Below are positions 5,626 through 10,382 of a stretch of 10,382 bases of DNA, one piece after another. The notes under the pieces were generated by a model that was not told where the DNA came from, did no database searches, and saw only the letters and a program-made list of their open reading frames with translations. Numbering within the stretch: position 1 is the first letter of the stretch; each line of letters opens with the position of its first letter. Source of the stretch: an uncultured Verrucomicrobiota bacterium (GTDB lineage Bacteria > Verrucomicrobiota > Kiritimatiellia > RFP12 > UBA1067); the NCBI GenBank assembly GCA_945483525.1, contig CALYRV010000063.1, forward strand, positions 1-10,382, written 5' to 3'. The translations under genes were made by a program, and so were the position numbers.

Positions 5626-6291
5626 ATGTTAGAGACACTTGCGTCCCATCTTGATTCAATCGCCGCCTTGGCCCCGACCTGGGGAATGCTCTTCGTATTT
5701 CTCTTTATGGCAGTCGAATCCTCGTTCGTTCCGTTTCCGAGCGAGGTGGTGATGATCCCCGCAGGTTTTCTTGCCGCGCGTGGCGAACTCGGGCTTGGCT
5801 CTCCGTTCGCGGCAGTTGTCGCCGCCATCTTCATCGGCACGCTCGGTTCGCTGGCGGGTGCCTATGCGAATTACTTTATCGCGCTTTATGTCGGTAAGCC
5901 GTTTCTCGTGAAATACGGAAAGTACTTCTTCGTGAGGCCAGAACCGCTTGAACGCGCGTGCGAGGTCTTCAACAGGTACGGCGCAGCGACGACCTTCGTC
6001 TGTCGCCTCGTCCCGGTGATTCGTCAGCTCATTTCGATCCCTGCTGGAATCTCGAAGATGTCGCTTGGTTCCTTCTCGCTTTTCACTTGTCTCGGAGCCG
6101 GGATCTGGACCGCCGTCCTCGCGTTCGTCGGCTACGCCATCGGACGTTCCACCGCCGACATCACATATCTCGAACTCTGCCAGAAGGGCAAGAATATGGC
6201 CGCGGCGAATCTGCCGTGGGTTGTTCTCGGTGCCGTCGTTCTCGTCGGATCTTATCATCTCGTATCGAAACTCGTAATGAGGAGATCCTGA
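5626..6291 (+). CDS. DedA family (SNARE-associated/VTT domain) membrane protein
   Basis: This 221-residue inner-membrane protein has the DedA signatures: ESSFVPFPSE (31-40), with E31 and the FxPxPxE re-entrant motif, and FVCRLVPVIRQLISIPAG (124-141), with the two conserved arginines R127 and R133. DedA-family members are involved in lipid translocation; some recycle undecaprenyl phosphate and others support phospholipid flipping or envelope proton balance. Which applies here cannot be decided from sequence alone. The ATG at 5626 follows AAAGGGA at good spacing, 9 bases after the permease stop. It sits between OppC-like and OppD-like genes and is thus probably co-transcribed with them, but it is not a known subunit of that transporter. 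Confidence 0.92.
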   Translation: MLETLASHLDSIAALAPTWGMLFVFLFMAVESSFVPFPSEVVMIPAGFLAARGELGLGSPFAAVVAAIFIGTLGSLAGAYANYFIALYVGKPFLVKYGKYFFVRPEPLERACEVFNRYGAATTFVCRLVPVIRQLISIPAGISKMSLGSFSLFTCLGAGIWTAVLAFVGYAIGRSTADITYLELCQKGKNMAAANLPWVVLGAVVLVGSYHLVSKLVMRRS

Positions 6292-6292
6292 G

Positions 6293-6376
6293 ATGAGTCA
6301 ACGCGTGATTAAGACGGAGATGGCGTTCTTCGGTTGCTGTTACCGGATGGCTGGCGGAGAGAATAAGGGGGATTGA
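6293..6376 (+). CDS. Possible 27-residue peptide
   Basis: An ATG directly after the DedA stop, with GGAG 8 bases upstream (6281-6284), opens a 27-codon frame ending at TGA 6374-6376. The peptide contains adjacent cysteines (FFGCCYRM) and a polar C terminus; I recognise no family. It fills most of the 91-base gap between the DedA and ATPase genes, the longest gap after base 280 and otherwise unexplained. The gap also carries the ATPase ribosome binding site, AGGGGG (6366-6371). It could equally be a remnant or a chance frame. Confidence 0.25.
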   Translation: MSQRVIKTEMAFFGCCYRMAGGENKGD

Positions 6377-6382
6377 GCTTAG

Positions 6383-7245
<863 letters not shown>

Positions 7246-7249
<4 letters not shown>

Positions 7250-8157
7250 GTTGCAAGGGGTTGTCGTTGATGTCTGGTGGACTCGATAGCCAGCTCGCGG
7301 TGAAGATCCTCGAACGCGCCGGGGCTGAAGTCGAGGCGGTGATGTTCACCTCTCCGTTCTTCAAGGACGACGGGACGGCGGCGAAGGCAGCTGATGCTCT
7401 CGGCGTGAAGCTCCGGAAGATCGATTTCACCGACGACATTATCGCCTTGATCATGAATCCGCCGCATGGTTTCGGCGGGGCGATGAATCCATGCATCGAC
7501 TGTCATGCGAAGATGATCTCGCGTGCAGGCGAGCTGATGACGGAGCTCGCGTATGATTTCGTCGCGACGGGAGAAGTGCGTGGACAGCGTCCAATGAGCC
7601 AGAACGCGCAGTCCCTCGAGACTGTTGCCAAGGCGAGCGGCATGCGGGGGCGTCTGGTGCGTCCGCTTTCGGCGAAGCTCCTCGATCCGACGATTCCGGA
7701 GACGGAGGGAAAGCTTAATCGCGAAAAGCTGCTCGACATTTCTGGTCGCGGACGCGAGCGTCAGATCGCGCTCGCCGCCGAATTCGGCATCACCGAATAT
7801 CCTTCACCCGCCGGCGGATGCCGGCTTACCGAAGACGGATTCGGTCGGCGTCTTAAGGATCTCATGGAACACGAAGGACTCGCGAGCCGTCAGCTCGTCG
7901 AACTTCTCGTGGTCGGACGGCGCTTCCGGCTTCCCGGTGGCAGTTCGCTGATTCTCGGACGCGACCGCCTTGAGAACGAGCGTCTCCGCAGGACAGATAT
8001 GTTTTTGGTAGAATGTTCAACGGTCGGACCAGTGGCTGCGATTCCCGATCTCAAGTGCGAAGAGGACCGTAAGCTTGCGCAAGAACTTGTCGACGCGTAT
8101 GCGAAGGGTACGTCCGAGAAAGACCGCCTCCCTTACAAGCCCTGTCAGATTTTCTAA
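7246..8157 (+). CDS. PP-loop ATPase, tRNA thiouridylase-like (MnmA-related)
   Basis: This 303-residue cytoplasmic protein starts with a PP-loop pyrophosphatase motif, SGGLDS (10-15), which adenylates its target. The CxxC in MNPCIDCHAKM (C83, C86) resembles the NPCxxC of the tRNA 2-thiouridylase MnmA. FVATGEVRGQRPMSQ follows, and a third cysteine lies in PSPAGGC (C192). The C-terminal part (about 205-280) has RRFRLPGGSSLILGRDRLEN, resembling the NFACT-R/DUF814-type RNA-binding module. The likely role is sulfur transfer to a tRNA uridine; these proteins are often annotated as thiamine-biosynthesis or tRNA methyltransferase-like. The target base is not certain. The ATG at 7246 is chosen for AAGGAG just upstream, the ATGA overlap with the ATPase stop and the PP-loop position. 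An in-frame ATG at 7201 would add 15 unrelated residues. Confidence 0.85.
8006..8014 (+). promoter_or_regulatory. Possible internal promoter for the GH2 gene
   Basis: TGGTAGAAT preceded by TTTTT (8002-8006) repeats the design of the strong promoter at 265-273 (TTTTTGGTATAAT), with one mismatch in the -10 hexamer. It lies in the last sixth of the thiouridylase-like gene, giving a predicted leader of about 160 bases to the GH2 start. The codons used here (TTT TTG GTA GAA) stand out against local CTC/GTC-rich usage. No -35 box is seen. The similarity is observed; promoter activity is inferred. Confidence 0.4.
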
Positions 8158-8183
8158 CTCAGATCCCGATAAGAAAGAAGCCC

Positions 8184-10382
8184 ATGAAAAAGACACTGCT
8201 GATAACGATGATGATTCCGTTCGCCGCGCTAGCTGCGAGGACTGTCGAGAACTTCAATGATGGCTGGGTGTTCTCCCGTGATCAGAAGGATTGGAAGCCC
8301 GTGACGATCCCGCATGACTGGGCGATTAACGAGGAGTTCGACGCAAAACTGCCGCATCGTTCCGGCGCGTTGCCGTGGAAGGGTGTGGGCTATTACCGCA
8401 AGACGCTGGTCTTTGACAAGCTGCCGAAAGGACGTGTCTTTCTGGAGTTGGACGGAGTGATGTGCGACGGAACGTTGTATGTCAACGGTCAGTGCGCCGG
8501 GCATCAGCCTTACGGCTATCTAGGATTCACGTCTGACCTCACTCCATATCTCAGCGAAGGCGTGAACGAGCTCCTCGTGAGGGCTGATACGACGAAGCTT
8601 CATTCGCGCTGGTATCCTGGTGCGGGCATGTATCGTAACGTCCGGCTGATCACGACCGACCGTGCTTATTTGCCAAAAGAGGAGCTCTTCTATTATACAC
8701 CCGAAGTTACGAAGGAGAAGGCTAAGGTCGTGGTCGAGGGCGTGGTCCGTAACCGTGCCGGAGCCGCCGCGGATGGCGAAGTGATGGTCGTGATCCGTGA
8801 TCGTGATGACAGGACCGTTGCCAAGGCGTCCGTCAAGGTCGCAGCTGATATCTTTGCGGACGGAATGTTCTCGGCTTCGCTTGAGATTCCGAATCCGCAT
8901 CTCTGGACGCTTGAGCCGAATGCATATCTTTATACTATCCGCGTCGCTTATCGCGGCAGATTTGCCGTGGATGTGCTAACGGGGAAGCTTGGCGTTCGTG
9001 ATTGCCGTCTCGATAAGGACAACGGCTTCTTTATCAATGGCGAGCGCGTTCAACTGCAGGGCGTGGACCTCCATTCGGATCTCGGTCCTGTCGGTATGGC
9101 GTTCAACCGTTCGCTCATGAAACGTCAGCTTTCGATCATGCGCGACATGGGCGTGAACGCGCTCCGTACTTCGCATAATCCTCCGGCGCCGGAGGTTTTG
9201 GATCTCTGTGACGAGATGGGTATTTTCGTGTGGGACGAGTGTTTCGATAAATGGACCGCCACCGCGGGCAAGGGGGATGAGCCGATCGAGGAATACGTGG
9301 AGCGGCAACTCATCAAGATGATTAAGCGCGATCGCAATCATCCTTCCGTCGTCGTCTGGTCGATGGGTAACGAGATTCCCTCCGGCGGCGGTTTCGCGCC
9401 CGGACAGGAGGTGTGGGGGCTGAAGGCGAGCGAAGGGACTACGCGCGAGCGCTGTACGCGGTTTTGCCGGACCATGAAGAAGTTCGACCCGACGCGTCCC
9501 GTAGGCATGGGATGCTGTTTTACGGAGGCGGTTGAGCACAACGACTACGCCGATCTTGATTTTACCGGTTGGAACTACGGCGAGCGTTATCTGCCTTTTC
9601 GTAAGAAGTATCCGATGAAGCCGATTGTTTATTCCGAGTCCGCATCGGCGTTTTCGGTCGCTGGTTTCTATGCCGACACGGTTGCAACGAACAAGTCCGA
9701 TTATGTGGGGCCAGAGGGGCTGATAGACTCCTATGATCGCAACAGCGCGTGGTGGAGCGATATCCCGGATGTCGAGTTTGAGCGCATGGAGCGTGATCGC
9801 TATGTCGCCGGCGAATTCGTCTGGACCGGCATCGATTACCTTGGCGAGCCGTGTCCGTACGAAGGCTCTGGTGCACGTAGTTCGTATTTCGGCATTTGCG
9901 ATCTTCTGGCGTTTCCGAAGGACCGCTATTATCTTTACCGCGCGCATTGGAATCCGGCGGTTCAGACGGTGCATATCGTGCCGGCGCATTGGAATTTCGA
10001 CCGTGAGACGTTGCCGGTCTACGTGTATGCGAACAATGCCGACGAGGTGGAACTGTTCGTTAACGGTATTTCGCAGGGACGTCGCAGGCTTGATCCTAAT
10101 GCGTCCTTCAAGAATTCGTATTATGACGCGATGAAGCGTTACCGTTACATCTGGGACGAGGTCAAGTACGTTCCGGGCGAAGTCGTGGCGATCGCGTTCG
10201 ACAAGGAGGGCAAGGAGATCGGACGCGATACGGTGAAGACCGCCGGTGAGGCGAAGAAGGTGGTGCTGAAGCCGGAGGTGAATACGCTTCCCGAGCTGGA
10301 CGGTGAAGAGCTGCCGTACATGTCCGTGGTCGAGGTGACGCTGGCGGACGAGAAGGGTGTGGCGGTTCCGAAGGACTGCCGC
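8184..10382 (+). CDS. Glycoside hydrolase family 2, probable secreted beta-galactosidase (3' end outside window)
   Basis: The reading frame is open for 733 codons and runs off the right edge. It starts with a signal peptide (KK, hydrophobic core, cleavage likely after A17 in ALA-A). Next come the GH2 sugar-binding sandwich (about 20-165), an Ig-like domain (about 170-275) and the TIM barrel (from about 280). Barrel motifs include HNPP (331-334), RDRNHPSVVVWSMGNE with acid/base E397, and VYSES with probable nucleophile E485. After the barrel comes a DUF4982-like domain (about 588-655, HWNP then VYANNADEVELFVNG), then the start of a further beta domain (from about 713). This layout matches secreted GH2 beta-galactosidases of glycan-degrading bacteria; exact linkage and substrate are unknown. 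The ribosome binding site is weak (AAGAAAGAAG). The 26-base gap and possible promoter at 8006-8014 leave co-transcription open. Confidence 0.92.
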   Translation, partial: MKKTLLITMMIPFAALAARTVENFNDGWVFSRDQKDWKPVTIPHDWAINEEFDAKLPHRSGALPWKGVGYYRKTLVFDKLPKGRVFLELDGVMCDGTLYVNGQCAGHQPYGYLGFTSDLTPYLSEGVNELLVRADTTKLHSRWYPGAGMYRNVRLITTDRAYLPKEELFYYTPEVTKEKAKVVVEGVVRNRAGAAADGEVMVVIRDRDDRTVAKASVKVAADIFADGMFSASLEIPNPHLWTLEPNAYLYTIRVAYRGRFAVDVLTGKLGVRDCRLDKDNGFFINGERVQLQGVDLHSDLGPVGMAFNRSLMKRQLSIMRDMGVNALRTSHNPPAPEVLDLCDEMGIFVWDECFDKWTATAGKGDEPIEEYVERQLIKMIKRDRNHPSVVVWSMGNEIPSGGGFAPGQEVWGLKASEGTTRERCTRFCRTMKKFDPTRPVGMGCCFTEAVEHNDYADLDFTGWNYGERYLPFRKKYPMKPIVYSESASAFSVAGFYADTVATNKSDYVGPEGLIDSYDRNSAWWSDIPDVEFERMERDRYVAGEFVWTGIDYLGEPCPYEGSGARSSYFGICDLLAFPKDRYYLYRAHWNPAVQTVHIVPAHWNFDRETLPVYVYANNADEVELFVNGISQGRRRLDPNASFKNSYYDAMKRYRYIWDEVKYVPGEVVAIAFDKEGKEIGRDTVKTAGEAKKVVLKPEVNTLPELDGEELPYMSVVEVTLADEKGVAVPKDCR

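Noticed and set aside
9180..9200. Perfect 16-bp palindrome CCTCCGGCGCCGGAGG followed by TTTT, resembling an intrinsic terminator
   Set aside because: It encodes the conserved HNPPxPE stretch of the GH2 barrel, its effective stem is only 6 bp with a GCGC loop, and a terminator inside an intact gene is not expected.
8976..9989. Long open frame (337 codons) on the - strand opposite the GH2 gene
   Set aside because: It is entirely antisense to a well-supported GH2 catalytic region, has no recognisable domain and is rich in Arg/His/Ala, as expected of a shadow frame of GC-rich coding DNA.

Overview
The window is bacterial, moderately GC-rich and densely packed. Every supported gene is on the + strand. 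Gene content is general housekeeping plus a secreted glycan hydrolase: nadC, coaX, two lipoproteins, a Ca2+/cation antiporter, OppC- and OppD-like ABC parts, a DedA protein, a PP-loop thiouridylase-like enzyme and a family GH2 enzyme. A TIM-barrel sugar-isomerase-like lipoprotein, poorly characterised lipoproteins and a DUF4982-type GH2 galactosidase together suggest a Gram-negative PVC-superphylum organism (Kiritimatiellota, Lentisphaerota or Verrucomicrobiota). That placement is inference from gene style, not from any marker gene.

Layout. Bases 1-264 hold no convincing gene; they carry a perfect 9-bp hairpin (58-85) and a near-perfect 19-bp palindrome (168-186). A strong extended -10 box (265-273) abuts the start codon of a small single-span membrane protein (280-522), whose mRNA is probably leaderless. 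Then follow nadC (537-1427), a TIM-barrel lipoprotein (1424-2338), coaX (2372-3181, TTG start inside a stem-loop), an unknown lipoprotein (3178-3708), a CaCA-family antiporter (3716-4729), an OppC/DppC-like permease (4726-5616, GTG start), a DedA-family protein (5626-6291), a doubtful 27-codon ORF (6293-6376), an OppD-like ATPase (6383-7249), a PP-loop thiouridylase-like protein (7246-8157) and a GH2 enzyme running off the right edge (8184-10382).

Four junctions are 4-base ATGA/GTGA overlaps and the others are mostly under 35 bases, with no clear terminator between genes. Long co-transcription is therefore likely, although the functions are mixed. nadC and coaX supply NAD and CoA precursors. 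The OppC- and OppD-like parts belong to one class of peptide importer but are separated, and OppB, OppF and the binding protein are not in the window. The GH2 enzyme may have its own promoter, because a second TTTTTGGTAnAAT element lies inside the 3' end of the preceding gene.

I see no mobile element, CRISPR array, tRNA, rRNA or defence system. I did not find a clearly new multi-gene system. The most interesting signals are regulatory: the leaderless promoter-start arrangement, its second copy ahead of the GH2 gene, and the hairpins at the coaX start.
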